Assembly: GCA_013398295.1 (NCBI GenBank)
Contig: VZSF01006901.1
Coordinates: 73,598-137,597, forward strand
Origin: Chionis minor
Taxonomy: Eukaryota; Chordata; Aves; Charadriiformes; Chionididae
Reading direction: 5' to 3'
DNA: 64,000 bases
Shown one piece after another: positions 9,760-21,600 of this stretch. The notes below the pieces were generated by a model. That model was not told where the DNA came from. It worked only from the letters and a program-made list of their open reading frames with translations, and ran no database searches. The position numbers were made by a program, and so were the translations under genes. How positions within the stretch are numbered: position 1 is the stretch's first letter; the number at the start of each line of letters is the position of its first letter.

Positions 9760-12240
9760 GGTGAGATCAGTGTACGTACCTGGGAATACCAGAACCCAGG
9801 GCATGCCAGGGGTGAGCTGCAGAAGTGCTACAGGTGGAAATGGACAAATCGAGGAGTTATAGATTAAAATCGGCTATTACCCACTGTTCCACATCCCCAG
9901 CTGTGCGTGGCACTGGCAGTTTTCACCTGGGCTGATGTCATCTTTTGGAAAAGGCACCAGATTTCATGCATTTCATGTAAAACCTGTCATTTACACCTAC
10001 AAGTACCACAGCACCTAAAAATACCGTCAAGTACCCATAAGTACCAGACCAGAGACTGTAAACATGTTTTTCTGCCCCCTTTTATCTCTTCAAATGAGAC
10101 AGAATTTGCAGCTCAGCCCCAGCCTGCCGGCTGCCGTCCGGGAGCCAGTCCCTTGCCAGCCAGCCCTGCCGTGTGTAGTTCATGCCCTCGCGAGTGAAGA
10201 TCAGACGCATGTTTGCAATTCAAACTGAGCTTATTGTCAGCACAAGTAATTGCTTGATCTTGCAATTGCCAGCACTGCCTTCCACTTCCTCCTGCCTGTG
10301 AACATCTCACCATCTCTTACGGCAGGCGTCGAGGTCTCTCAGCAGAGACCCCAGGGGCCCCAGGGCTGCCTGACTCAACACCATGTGCTACCATCCACCT
10401 AGCGTCAACATCCAACATTAGGGTGTCACAGGCTACTCCAGGTCCCGGTCCATTGGCTTTACTATTAAAATTCTTTAATTGTCAGGGTGCCGTTGAGTAA
10501 CTTTGTCTGGAGCGACACAAACGCAAGGGAAAGGAAAGCGTGTCCCCTTGGCGCTGGTGCTTGGGTAACAGCTTCTCCACCAGACACGGTATTGCGTCAG
10601 CCGGGTCCGACTTATCTCCATGACCTCCTGACACTGGCTGCTCTCTGTCATGATTTTGGAATGGCAGAAGCAGATGCAGAGATTGGGTTTTGTGATACTA
10701 ACACACTTCGAGCATTTTAACCTCAAATACTATTTGTTTTGCTTGGCAGTTCCTCTACGACCGACCACGCAGGGGCTGGCCTCCCGGAGCAGCCCTGCAG
10801 TTAGGAGCTTCTGACCAGGGACTGGAGTGACTGTGAGCCTGTCCCTAACCCGCCCCACGGCGAGATCGCCTGCTCCTGTCTGGTGAAGCGCAACAGGTAA
10901 AGGAAAGGCCTAAAAAGTGCTGTGAACTTTGTGTATTTACTGGGAGGTAGAGAAGAGGAGAAACAAGCTCCGTCTGCCTCCGGCAGCCAGCCGGGGCAGA
11001 GGCTGCCTGCTTTAGCCGCCATCCCAGCTCAGCGGGGCCAGATTGCCCCGGTTCATACCTCGGGATGTTCTCGCAGCAGTGGGAGACAAGGACCGACAGG
11101 GAAGCTCCACCAGCTCCCGCTGAGCTTCAGAGAGCGGCCACAGGGGAGGCAGGGCAGGGGAAGAGGGAAGGAGGCTGAGAGCTCTCGGGGCACCCTCCGC
11201 CCCGGGGGAACCTGCCTTCACTCGCCCTGCGGCACTCTCAGCTGAAAGGTTCCCCAAAAGCTTTAACAGGGATAAGGAGAAAACACAGGAAAACCCTGGC
11301 TTAGGGAAGAGTCAAGAGCTTTAATTCATTAAAACAAACAAAACTTGAGACACCATTCTACACTGCTGTTCACCCTGTGCTATCACCTAACCCCGGCCAA
11401 AATGATTCCGATTTTTTAATGTTTCACACCCCATTGCCCACTCAGGAATGGCCACAGCAGGTACCACACTGGAGCATTTCAGGCACCTGGTTATTTCAGT
11501 GCCACCTGCCTTAGCATTTATTACTCTCCAAAGGCAGCAACTGCTGCTCATGGATTCACATCCAGGGCATCCAGCTACTCCAAAACCGGCACTTAGCACA
11601 CCCCACTGTTATTCTAAATCCTGCCAGCACAGAGGAGAGTTTAACATCCCGGTTTAGTGTGCTCCTGTGCTGTTGAAACTGAGGTCTCCTTAGCAGCTCC
11701 TGCCCTCTCCAGCAGTTCTGCAACAAATGAGTCTCCATGTAGTGAATGGCTCAGCTGAAATCATCTTTTCCTCCCCTCTGGACCGCCCTAACAATTTTCT
11801 CATATTCTCTAGGGACTGGTTGGAATGTCTTTCCTAAGCACAATTCTTTTCTTTTTATTTTATTACTTGTAAAAGATGACCGTTTTCAAGTTCCTGAAAT
11901 TTCCTTATTATACACTGTTAGAAAGCAATTGGCAATAAGTTCTAATTCTTAAGAAGCAGCTTTTTTTCTTTTACTTTATTTTCCCGTTTCTGCCACAGAA
12001 GGCGGGAGAGGAAGCCAAGGAGGAAATATTGTAAAATTCCTACATATTTTAGGGACAAAAAGCAGTTGTCATTGCAGAAGGCATTTTTAAGAAACATTCA
12101 TTTCATCGGTTGTCAGGCGATTCTGTTATGCGCAGTGCTGCTGCAGGCAAGGTAACGACACAAACCAGTATTGTATTGTACATAAAAATAAGCTTATATT
12201 CCCAGCTGAATCAGAGCTGCCTTCAAACTAGGGCTCTGAC
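9760..12240. other. Noncoding stretch with two GC-rich patches
   Basis: No gene is supported. GC- and CpG-enriched patches lie at about 10120-10190 and 10970-11240. The second gives opposing frames of 107 (plus) and 81 (minus) codons without domains. An exact AP-1 heptamer TGACTCA is at 10371-10377 and is the first member of the cluster running to 14726. Confidence 0.5.
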
Positions 12241-12260
12241 AGTCCTGACTGGCACTTGGG

Positions 12261-12293
12261 GCTGGTGACTCAGCAGCCGCTGGTGACTCAGCA
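12261..12293 (+). promoter_or_regulatory. Duplicated NF-E2/ARE unit
   Basis: The 15-mer gctggtgactcagca occurs exactly at 12261-12275 and again at 12279-12293, with an 18-bp period. Each copy contains TGACTCAGCA. This satisfies the antioxidant response element core (TGACnnnGC), and in reverse complement it satisfies the NF-E2 consensus TGCTGAGTCA plus C. Such sites bind CNC-bZIP/small-Maf dimers (NFE2, NFE2L2). The second copy overlaps the edge of an ancient repeat at 12290-12370. Confidence 0.45.
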
Positions 12294-12370
12294 CCCACGG
12301 AAATCGATGGAAGCGCCTCCAGCATTTTTTATGAGAGCTGAATCAGGCCCTAATTGCATTTTAGCCTGGT
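12290..12370 (+). repeat. Ancient TCAATGG-core repeat copy
   Basis: The text 'cccacggaaatcgatggaag' followed by 'gagagctgaatcaggcccta' parallels the pattern 'CCCATTGAAGTCAATGGGAG...GATCAGGCCC' that I recognise as a widespread old sauropsid repeat. The similar sequences at 19850 and 43412 have the same order of the near-palindrome followed by the GGGCCC-type end. The minus-strand 74-codon frame covering this region is therefore partly repeat-derived. Confidence 0.45.
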
Positions 12371-12625
12371 AAGTGAAATGCGCTTCTGACAACTTCGCTT
12401 CGTAGCTTCGAGTCATTTTTTGTATCTGCTCTAAACTAGCTTCAACTGTCTTTTGACAAAGACAGCATTTCCCCACTGGCTTCTTGACCCGAAATGGGTT
12501 GAATTTCAACACTTGGAGCTATTTGAGCTCGGATCTTGTATGTGTTGCTTGCAATTACTGTAGGGATCTGAGAGACTTTTGACATGAAATCCTTTGGCTT
12601 CAAATCAGCATTTACGAAGACAAAA

Positions 12626-12675
12626 CTTTTTTTTTCCCCTCTCTCTCTTCTCTCTATGTCTTTTTTTTTTTTTTT
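12626..12675 (+). repeat. Polypyrimidine tract ending in T15
   Basis: Fifty bases of C and T, interrupted only by an 'atg' at 12657-12659, end in an uninterrupted T15 at 12661-12675. The CTCT portion is a short microsatellite. No credible exon follows, so this is not called as a splice signal. Confidence 0.8.
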
Positions 12676-12679
12676 GCCT

Positions 12680-14640
12680 CAAGGTGGAATGTACATTCTT
12701 TGGGTCAGAAAAAGCGATCTACTGCTATTAGGACTTCTACTACATTGTTATTAAACCATTTAACATATGATCAGGCACTGCCAAGGCAAGTTTAGCATGA
12801 CATATTTACTGATTTGAAGCAGACTGCACAGGCTGGTGGGTCACTCCACGGGCCGTTCCCTGGCCAATAATCCCCGTTCTCCCCATTTACTACATACAAG
12901 CCCTCTGCTATCCTAGGTATTGCCTTTTTACTGGCAAATAAAATATCTTAGAAATACCTAAATGCCTGCCAAGCTGTAGCTATTGAAGAGCACTGTTGCT
13001 GCATTAACTAATAGGCTAGAAAGACTTAATAAATTCAGATGACAAGGCAATTTCTTGCTGGCCTTCCTTTCAGAGTAAGCCGTCTCCCAGCTCCTGCCCC
13101 AGTGTGGTGGAGCTGTACATCTGCCTCTGAGACATTTGCCATTCTTATCTAGGATGAAATTCTTAGTGGTAAAAGAAGCTTGTTAAAAAATGTGAGGGGG
13201 AGGGAGGAAAAATATTCAGTTGCTTTGTAAATAATTTCGCTCTGCTGTATTGCTCCTGACGTTTCTGGATGGCTGACCACAGCCCAGCGCTGTGTCTCTT
13301 CCCCACGAACCACCCACAGAACCCCACGAGTGATGACCCAATGCTGAGGTACCCCGAGCCAGTTATGGTGACCCCACAGCTTGAGGGCAAAGTCCTACCA
13401 CAGCGGTGGTGGGCACCTGAAAGCCATGTATAACAACTGAAGTCACATCCTCCTGAGTTCCCGAGCACCTTTGGGGCCGAATGGAGATCACTGTGCACCT
13501 AGCATCAGTTTTTGCGCTGCCAGGGAGGGGCAGCAGCAGCCTGGCGGTGGGGATGCCGCCTCTTCTGGCACTTAAATCAGCACAGCCCAGCCTGTGTGCG
13601 CTGGGCAGCCCCTCGCGCAGATGCCAGCCCGGCCGCTGGGTGCCAACGCCAGCCACTCGGCATGCATGTGGGAAAAACGCAGCACACCCACACTCGGAGT
13701 CACAGGCTCCAGTCCCAGCTGAGTCAACTCAACCCCTTATTTTTGCCGAGAAGATATGCAGAATCTGATGGAGCTTATCACGTGTGTACAGGGCAGGGAG
13801 CGGCTCCTCGGCTTCAAAGAGCAGATAAAGCCATCAAAGTGATTGCCATCTTTAAGCACTGCCTCCTTACTCACTAGACCTGATCACCGCGTGCATTCAG
13901 TCTCCAAGCCTCTCACTTCAGTAACCATGTGGATGCGTTCACCGCTCGCCACTCCTGTTGGCTTGCAAAGCCAGTGCAGCCCTGCGGAGAAGAGTCATTC
14001 CTGCCTTCTACTTATGCATCAGCAACACTTCAGTTAGATGCTTCTGCCCTGAGATGCAGCTGTTGTACCTGCACGATGGAGTACACCGAGCCTGGGGAGT
14101 GAGAGCCCCAGCAGGGCCGTGAGCGGGGATTGCCTCCCCTTCTGTTCCCCAAGAACATCACACGGATACGTGTGGGAAGTAAAGGAGTTGTATTAGGACA
14201 CAGTGTGGGTGTGAGCAGCGAAAACAGCCACCTGGAAAGGAGAGGAGTCCTGTTTCATCCCAGGGGCTCGTTCCAATGGCGCAAGTGGAAAGAAAAAGCA
14301 GGCAGGCAAGATGACAAGTTCCCCCCACTGGTGAGAACAGAAGATGGGAGGCACCACCCTCGGAGGCAGATGGGATGCCAGAGGGGCCAGAAGTGGATGA
14401 AAACAAAGAGAACCTTCTCGGTTGACTCAAGGGCAGGAGTAGGGACAAGACAATCTTCTGCCAAGGGCTCCGCTTCACCAAGCACCACCTCATGAGGACT
14501 CAGATGGAAAGAATTTCACTTGCGGGCAGGAGGGCAAGGCAGATACAGTATCTCAGCACAGCACCCCACCCTTCCCTAGGCTTGTCCTAGGTTTTGATGT
14601 GCAGTGTGCAAATCTGGAATGCATTCATAAATAAATGTCA
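12680..14640. other. Noncoding stretch with GC-rich interior
   Basis: A GC/CpG-enriched interval at about 13500-13680 carries overlapping frames on both strands (up to 121 codons plus, 111 codons minus) without domains. A 121-codon plus frame and a 111-codon minus frame at 14130-14495 lie opposite each other, again a composition effect. AP-1 heptamers are at 13720 and 14423. Confidence 0.5.
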
Positions 14641-14760
14641 AATTCTCAGATGTATTGTCAGCCTTAAAGAAAACGAGCAGACTTAATTAAAAATCCCACT
14701 GTTTCTTTGACTCATGACCTGAGTCACATCTCCAGCTTTACTGCTTTTTATATATTTAAC
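14640..14760. promoter_or_regulatory. AT-rich block with inverted AP-1 pair
   Basis: TGACTCA (14708-14714) and TGAGTCA (14720-14726) form an exact 7-bp inverted repeat with a 5-bp spacer. They sit in AT-rich, non-repetitive DNA that also has an 'acttaattaaaa' homeodomain-type motif at about 14681-14692. The block resembles vertebrate conserved noncoding sequence in texture. That is an impression and not a measurement. Confidence 0.3.
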
Positions 14761-14769
14761 ACACATGCA

Positions 14770-17700
14770 CAGAAATACAATCAATACTTTTCCACTTCAG
14801 GAAGCCAGCAAGATGATACTCCAGTGTTTGAGAAAGCCATCTGTAAGCTGTAGCAACAAGAGGTTCAAGATCTCTAAGGAATCCCTGTGCAATACACTTA
14901 CGTGATAATAAGACACAGACTGCGATTTATTGAAATTGCAAGATGCCATGAATCCACTCCCGTGTTTCTTATCCAATGATTGTCTATTTTGCAGCACTTC
15001 AAATATTTTGCTCCATCAGGTGACAGCACAGATCCATTGAGATCCAGATGTCTATTACTAAAAATCTCCTCATACTGGGCTGACACATTTAGCCCTTAAA
15101 AAATAAAGTCAATTTGTTTCAGATTGAAATTCCTCACACCCCTGACCGTGCTTCATTTTCTGTGCACTCCAAGTTCCTATATCCCTGACCTGCGGGAACG
15201 CAACGCTCCCGCCTGGCACCCAGCATTAGAAGGAAGCCAGTTCTGACCACCTACTCCGCAAGCTGTTCCCATGGTTGGCCATGTCCCATTTCTTTTTGGC
15301 TTCAAAGGAGTGGCTGAGGGCTGCAGGCAAGACGCCGTTTGGCAGGACAGGTTGGGCTGTGTTCACCAGCGCTGCTGCCCGTTCCTGCTGCCGGGGAGCC
15401 AGCGGGATCTGTCCCAGCGTGAGGCCCCAGCAAGCAGCTCCTCTGCCTCCGAGCAGCACCCGCATTGTCTGTGTGTTTCCAGCGAGGATAAAAGACGCTC
15501 CAGAATCCCATCCCTGCCCACAACTGACAGAAGACAACAGAACCCGCAGAAGGCACCTAGCCCTCGCGCACACAGGGCACACTTGCCAGTGTTACCCTGT
15601 GAGAAGGCTTCATCCAAACCACAACAAAGTCCATGATTTCCACGGGCTTTGGCTGAGGTCTGTTTTAAAACCCTTCCTTTTCCAGGACAACCTCATTGCA
15701 AACCCATTTTGGCTTGTCACAAAGCCAGTGGCAAACGCCCAATGATTTCAGCAGTAGATGCGTTTTAGCAAAGCGTATCACAAAGAGGGTTAATACCCTA
15801 CTAAGGAAGACTACAGGCATCGCCTACCTGTCAAACGCACGGAACAACCCTCTGGCTGGTGCATCCTGCTGCCGGTGGGTCGGGGAGAGGAGCAGCAGCC
15901 CTTCCGCCGGCCCAGCCTGCTGCAGGCAGCATTGTGCACAGGGCATGCACACCGGCTGGGTGACCCGCCAGGGTCTCTTTCAGCCTTATTTTCTGTTATT
16001 AGAGAGTTCCACCATTTTACTGTATCTCATTCGCCACTAGCAAGGTTTTTATCCTGAAGGCTCGCCACTAGAGAACAGGCACTTAAGACGCGTAGAGAAA
16101 ACAAAGACAACGGGCCAGCTGCCGCTTTGGTGATACCCATCATTTTTCAACAATGGCAGCGGACGTGTAAGAGCAGGCAGAATACACCTCAGTCGTTCTG
16201 CAAACTCGGCTGTCAACCCCCAGTGCCAGGAAATCTACCTGTTACAAAATGCAATCCAAACACCACATCCTTGTAACATCTGCACCGCCTGCTCGTGACT
16301 ATGTTCTCCTTTTTCAGTAAAGCAATGTGGTCTGTATTTAGACCGTGTGAGGAGTTTAGCACCTCTCTTATACCGCCTTTTCCCAAGACATTAGACCTCG
16401 GTCATAAAAATTTTACTCTGGAGTGGCATTTAGCAGAGACACCATCTCGGCCCAAATGCAAGCACTTTTTGGTAGCAAACTGACAGAAACTCTGTTCAAG
16501 CACTGAAGTGGCCGGACCATTCTCCCAGAGAGGTTATTTGCCTTCTCCTCTGTTCCACCAGGCACAGGCCCAGGCAGTAACAGTGGCCCCGTTTAAGGCT
16601 CACCAAAGGGCAGGGGCATTTTTCCCATCATCTTCCAGGGTCTTATTAAAACATAACTCACTTCCCAGTTTTCATTGGTTTGCTTTTTTGCGGAGCGTGA
16701 TTTTACCTAAATGCAGCAGGCCAGCTCTGCTCAGCACGTCACATTAGCTTTAGTCCCAGCATTTAAGAACGGACTTAAAAGCTTGGCTGATACCAGGACT
16801 GAGCATCCATTTTGTTCATTATTCATGGCCCTCACGGTGCTGGAGTTGCCTTCCCAGATTGCCTGCTCCGCAGTACTGCTTCTGACATGCGGAATCGCCA
16901 GCCCTTGTTGGCAACCACAGCAATCCCCCTCCACTCTGGGAATGCATCATTCATTGTGGAATTTGGATACTAGTGGATGTCCTTACAGTTTCCAGACTCT
17001 CACTGTTGAGAAAGCAGAGCCCATAAAAGGACTCGGTGGGGCTATTTCCTGCTTAGAAAACAGGGAAAATAAAAATCCAGCAATTTAGCCCACTTTGGAC
17101 CTACTGAAGACTGAAGGTCAGGATCTAACCTCAGCTACTCCCCTGCTTGCCCAGAACACATGCCGAAAAGTTAATGGAATTACTTCAGACGTTCCCCGGC
17201 ACGGCTGAGATCAGACACTGGCCCGCACTGTCTGGGGCTGGAGATATTCTGAGCCAGACTCTTCACCCTCAGCCTTGGGAACGTTTTCATAATGGAACAC
17301 GATGTTTGCAAAAACTAGTCCAAAGGTGGCTTTGCCGTCTGTAAATATGTCAAGAGCGAATTGGCAAGGCGACTTCTCCATCCCCGGAATGCACAGGAAA
17401 TAGCTGTGACTATACTTATCCATAAAACAAATAGCTTAATTCCCACCACCAAAACGGTCTCTGCCATGTCATGCTCACAGTAGCGTTGATAAAAAGCCGT
17501 AATACACCGTATGCCCCGTAAACGGCTTTTAAATCTCAGCCCAAGCGTTTCATTACGAGCTCATTAAAAGATGACTGTTCCCTCAGCCTGGCTGTGGTCA
17601 CACAGCAGAACGGGAGGTAATTGGAACCACTTCCCCGGTCTTGTATAAATGTGTAACGTAGCAGTCAATGTAAACCTTCGCTTCGGTTGCCAATGTTGCC

Positions 17701-17840
17701 ATACAAATCAGCACACTAGACTTGGCAGGAGTTCAGCCAAATTTGGCACCAGCTCTAAGCCAGTTCGTTTCACAGTTCTTAAGAAAAACAAATCTGTATC
17801 ATGAACGTGCTTCAGAGCACTCACGTTTCTGCTTTGTTTT
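14770..17840. other. Noncoding stretch, no recognisable feature
   Basis: Frames of up to 156 codons (15275-15745 plus) are opposed by minus frames of up to 118 codons over the same GC-rich interval 15226-15640, with no domain in either. I recognise no repeat, RNA or regulatory array in this stretch. Confidence 0.5.
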
Positions 17841-17843
17841 TGC

Positions 17844-17920
17844 AAAAAAAAAAAAAAAAAGGCCAGATTCTGCTCTCCTTTGCTTTGGTGCGAACCCAGA
17901 GTGACTCTATGGGGTTTGAT
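17844..17920 (-). repeat. A17 tract joined to an antisense ancient repeat
   Basis: A run of 17 A (17844-17860) is followed at once by 'ggccagattctgctctcctt' and then 'tgctttggtgcgaacccaga'. This closely resembles the old sauropsid repeat text 'GGCCAGATTCTGATCTCAGTTACACTGGTGTAAATC' in antisense orientation, continuing into 'gtgactctatggggttt' (compare the AACTCCATTGAAGT part). A degenerate forward copy lies near 26965-27000. Confidence 0.5.
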
Positions 17921-17979
17921 TTTTTTTAGGTTTATAGTGGTCTGTATTCGACCCCAAGGTGGCTCTCAAGCTGACAGAA

Positions 17980-18270
17980 GGGATGATTAAATTAGGCGAG
18001 ATAAGGTTTTTTTACCATGTCAGTAGCATCAAAATCTTATTCACATGAATTAACATCATTTTTAGCAGGGTTACTGATTTTGCTACATTCTGTGTCAGAA
18101 CTTTAATTTTAACAATCTTCTTTTAAAAAGTTCATTAACTGCTGGCAATACTCCACTCTGGATTAAGAACAGACAAGCAAGAAAGAACTTAATTTGGTTT
18201 TAACTTTGAAATAATTTTCTAATTTACATCCACTGAGGACAAGTATTATTTTTTGACTTGTGGTTTGTTT
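17980..18270. promoter_or_regulatory. AT-rich candidate conserved noncoding block A
   Basis: This is non-repetitive AT-rich sequence with several homeodomain-type cores (gattaaatta at 17984-17993, gaattaacatc near 18047, ctttaattttaac near 18101). It has no stop-free frame and no recognised repeat. The texture is typical of developmental enhancers in gene deserts, but conservation is untested. Confidence 0.25.
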
Positions 18271-18499
18271 CTGGGTGTTTGGTTTTTTTCAAAAAATATT
18301 ACTAACTATCTGTGAAAAGCTATCACTGTCTTAAATTTGGGTTATTTTTTTGTAAGGAGAGAGAAACTGGAAATTCACTAGTTATATTTTGCGATGTCAG
18401 ATAAAAGAAAGTAAGTTAAATATCAGACAGTACAAAGTAATTTTGCTTTGTAAGGGATTTTAGGAGAAATCAAAACTGGATCAAAGCTACGTTCAGTAC

Positions 18500-18690
18500 T
18501 ACAGCATGTTTACAGTGAGCCATTTATCATTCTTCCATTAAAGTGGGCTAACTTCAATAGCCAATAAAGTAGGTTTAATTTAATTTAGAGTCTGATTAAT
18601 TTCAGTAGTGAGGACTGGATGCTATTTGAATCACACATATTTTATTTAATATAATGTTAATTAAAGGCCTAATATGACACTTTATACACT
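18500..18690. promoter_or_regulatory. AT-rich candidate conserved noncoding block B (FOX, HOX/PBX, LHX-type motifs)
   Basis: Visible motifs are TGTTTAC (18507-18513, forkhead), CCAATAAA (18561-18568, posterior-HOX or CCAAT type), a tttaatttaatttag run, TGATTAAT (18593-18600, fits the PBX-HOX composite TGATNNAT) and GTTAATTAA (18656-18664, LHX/POU/HNF1-half type). Their density in non-repetitive DNA makes this the best developmental-enhancer candidate in the window after the AP-1 cluster. Function is inference. Confidence 0.3.
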
Positions 18691-18699
18691 AGCCAGCCA

Positions 18700-21600
18700 G
18701 TGAGAGCGCTACACAGCAGCGGGGAACTCTGAGCAGAGAACAGCTACCAGCCCCACAGTGACATCCAACCATACGCACCTCCTTAAAATATCTAATTATG
18801 TGTTTCCTACTAACTGCACTAACATTTAGGAAATGGATTTCCTATACTTTAGATGCTTACAAATAATACACTGGCTGTAAACCGTGCTCGCTTCAGACGC
18901 CACAGCTGAGCATCCCTCTTTGCAGGGGGGGAGGCTGAGGGTTTGCCAATCTAGCACAGCACGGCACTCTGCAGAGCCCACAGCAACTCCTCACCCAGCT
19001 TCATGGCTTACACAGACATACCTCTGCCTTAAATAGTAAACTAAAACATTGCAAAAAGGCAGAAACTTTGAGGAAGAAGATGACAATCTGGAAAAGCAGT
19101 GAGGATGCCGGTCCAACCACATCAAAGCCGTTTACAAGGCACCCTCACAAAATCTGGGAAACACAAAACATCGAAGTTCAACCATTAGAAATTCATGTCA
19201 CTGTGGCTTTCAGGAACTCATAAGAGCATGTGTCAGGAAGGGAATGAGAGCTCGGCTAAAACGCAAGGCGCTTAAGAAAAAGATATTTTAAGCATATGTT
19301 CCGTAACAAAAAGAGTAGCATGACTGCAAATCATATGTCATCAGTACAGTAACAAGAAAACCATGTTAGATGAAACACCAGATAGCGTGGTGTTTGTGTG
19401 GAACCCGTCAGTAACGTTTTTCACAAAATATCCCCCACTACTCAATAATTTGGACATATATCATCTCCTTGAAATGAAGCTATGCTGGAAGCATAAAATA
19501 GCAGTTGCCTAAAATAGGGTTTTCTGCACAGCAGTTACAGGAAAAGAAGGAATGCGGCCGGCCGGTGCCCGCTGCCTGGCTAGTGCAGAGCTGCTGGGTG
19601 GGAAAGGACCGGCGACCCCTGCTCTGCTATCACACACCCACCGCATTACATAGCTTCCTTTGTAGCTCAATCATGCTCCATCTTAATAATTATTAAGACA
19701 TTTCTGCCACCTCCTCTTTTGCTGAAGGTGGCTCCAGAACCTCCCTGTTCTGTACTTGGAGACTATCCTCTAGTTTCCAGCTTAAATTCATCCACAGCCA
19801 ACTTATAAACACTTGTCCTCTGGCCAGAACTGGGGTTCAAACTGATTCAAATCCATTGAAATTAATGAGTTTTTTTCCCTGTTGACTTCAATGAGCCTTG
19901 AATTAGGGCCCTGTGTGTGGACAAAGAGGTTTAGGGCAGTTTTTGTAAAAGGAGAGTTTTATCCTGTTGATCTTGGCCTCTCTCCTCAACCTGCTGTGAA
20001 GTGTCTGCCTTATTTTAATGCTGTATTCTCATCCTGCTCTAGTGCAAAACTCCTATTGCAACCCAGGACGGTCTTGCCAAGTTGTTATTAATTACTGTGG
20101 TTCTCGAGGCTCAGTCCTGCAAACTGATCTGCATGAGCTCAGAGGTCTCTCTTCAAGGATCTCCTTTCAGGATCTGGGCTCTAGGGCTACAAATCCGAGC
20201 ACCAAAGGGACTGAGCCGATCTCGTTCCGCTCTGCCTGCCACCCCCGTGCCACTGCAACCCAAAGGAGCACGCAAACCCAGCGCTGCTGTTTTAGTTGGA
20301 AGGCAGGGGGCCAGCAGGGAAACAGTCCCGGACAGGCAGCCTTGCCTTGAAACAGAGCTTTCCAGGCCAAAATAACCAGCCTTTTTGCTTGCTGGAGTTT
20401 AAGCATTCTTCAGCTGTGCTGGAGGAGGGCACAGCCGAGCTCCGCTCCTGAGGACGAAGGGAAGAAAGCTGCTTCGCTGCAAGGGCTGCAGGCTGACGGT
20501 GGGAACAACTGCTGTTGAATTTGACTCTTGTGGCTGGAGCACAGAGTATTTCTTATCCTAAGAAATGGCAAGATGTCACACAGGATGCACATGAGGTCAG
20601 AAGTATATCAATATGTAGGCAATTTATTGTATTTCCAGCACTGGGAAATCCTTCTGTTACTACAAAATGGGATCTGGATCAGTTTGCCCTGCCTTCATTA
20701 CTGAACCTAGTTCTTGGTGGTGCCAGGACCACATTAAAAGCAAGTTTGGGATATATTTGTGTTGTTCATTTTAGCTGAATGGTGAAAAAAGCTGGAAAAA
20801 GCTGCTTTGCAGTGGAAACAGAAAAATCTCAACTAGTTATTTAAAAAAGTTATGAGCTCTTCAATTAGACCACAGGCATTTTATAAGGCAAGCAGGTCAG
20901 GATGTACTTTACTCCCTGAACCTGAAATGTTAAAATAGTCATGTTAGATGTTTGCATAGAATTATGTAGGATGAGTTTAGATCTCACTAATGTAGCTAGT
21001 CAGATGCCTGTAAAAATAAATAAGAACCTAAAAAAGAATTACATCAGCCATAACTACTTATTCTGCTCCAGATTTGGCAGGTAAAAATCAGCAAGAAACC
21101 AACTGCATTATGCTGCCTGGGCTCTGCGCCTATTTCCCATCATGTAGGGAGCCAGGCCAAATCCTTGACACAATAGCGATTTTTGCCCAATGCCAACTAT
21201 TCCCAGCCTGGCAGTGTGAATGCAGAGTCGTCTCCTGAGGTCATGGAACTGTAATGGCATCCAAATTGCAGTGAACATCCCTGCTTTAGGAGGTGAAATG
21301 GCTGTTACATGTGAGACCATTGCCACCGAGCCACTGGATTCAAACACAAGCTGTCAGAAGACAAGTTACAGTGACAACAGATCAGGGCACCCTTAACGGA
21401 GTCACAGCTCATGCCAAGCAGAGTGTAACACATGGACTAGTGGCCTCCAGAGAGCCTGGAAAACAATTGGGTCAGAAGAATTGCTAAACACCCCAATATC
21501 AGGTATCTGTGTGAGCTATGACGTAACAACTGTCAGTCATGTTAAGTGACAAGTGACTTCTATTTAGATGTGCTCCACTCAGTGCCATGGTAACAAAAGC

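Larger units (their letters stand above)
10371..14726. promoter_or_regulatory. Cluster of seven AP-1/CNC-bZIP heptamers
   Basis: Exact TGAGTCA/TGACTCA heptamers start at 10371, 12266, 12284, 13720, 14423, 14708 and 14720. At this base composition about 0.13 per kb are expected in either orientation, so about 0.5-0.6 in this 4.4 kb. In the rest of the window I found eight by eye, two of them in the pair at 5125-5142. The enrichment is visible in the sequence. A role as a bZIP-responsive enhancer region is inference. Confidence 0.35.

Noticed and set aside
12288..12512. 74-codon minus frame with CxxC (KCCLCQK)
   Set aside because: Its C-terminal part is the translation of the ancient repeat at 12290-12370. 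The CxxC is isolated and not part of a zinc-finger pattern.
12661..12675. T15 run as a possible SINE poly-A tail (reverse)
   Set aside because: No SINE body or target duplication flanks it. It continues a CT-rich tract.
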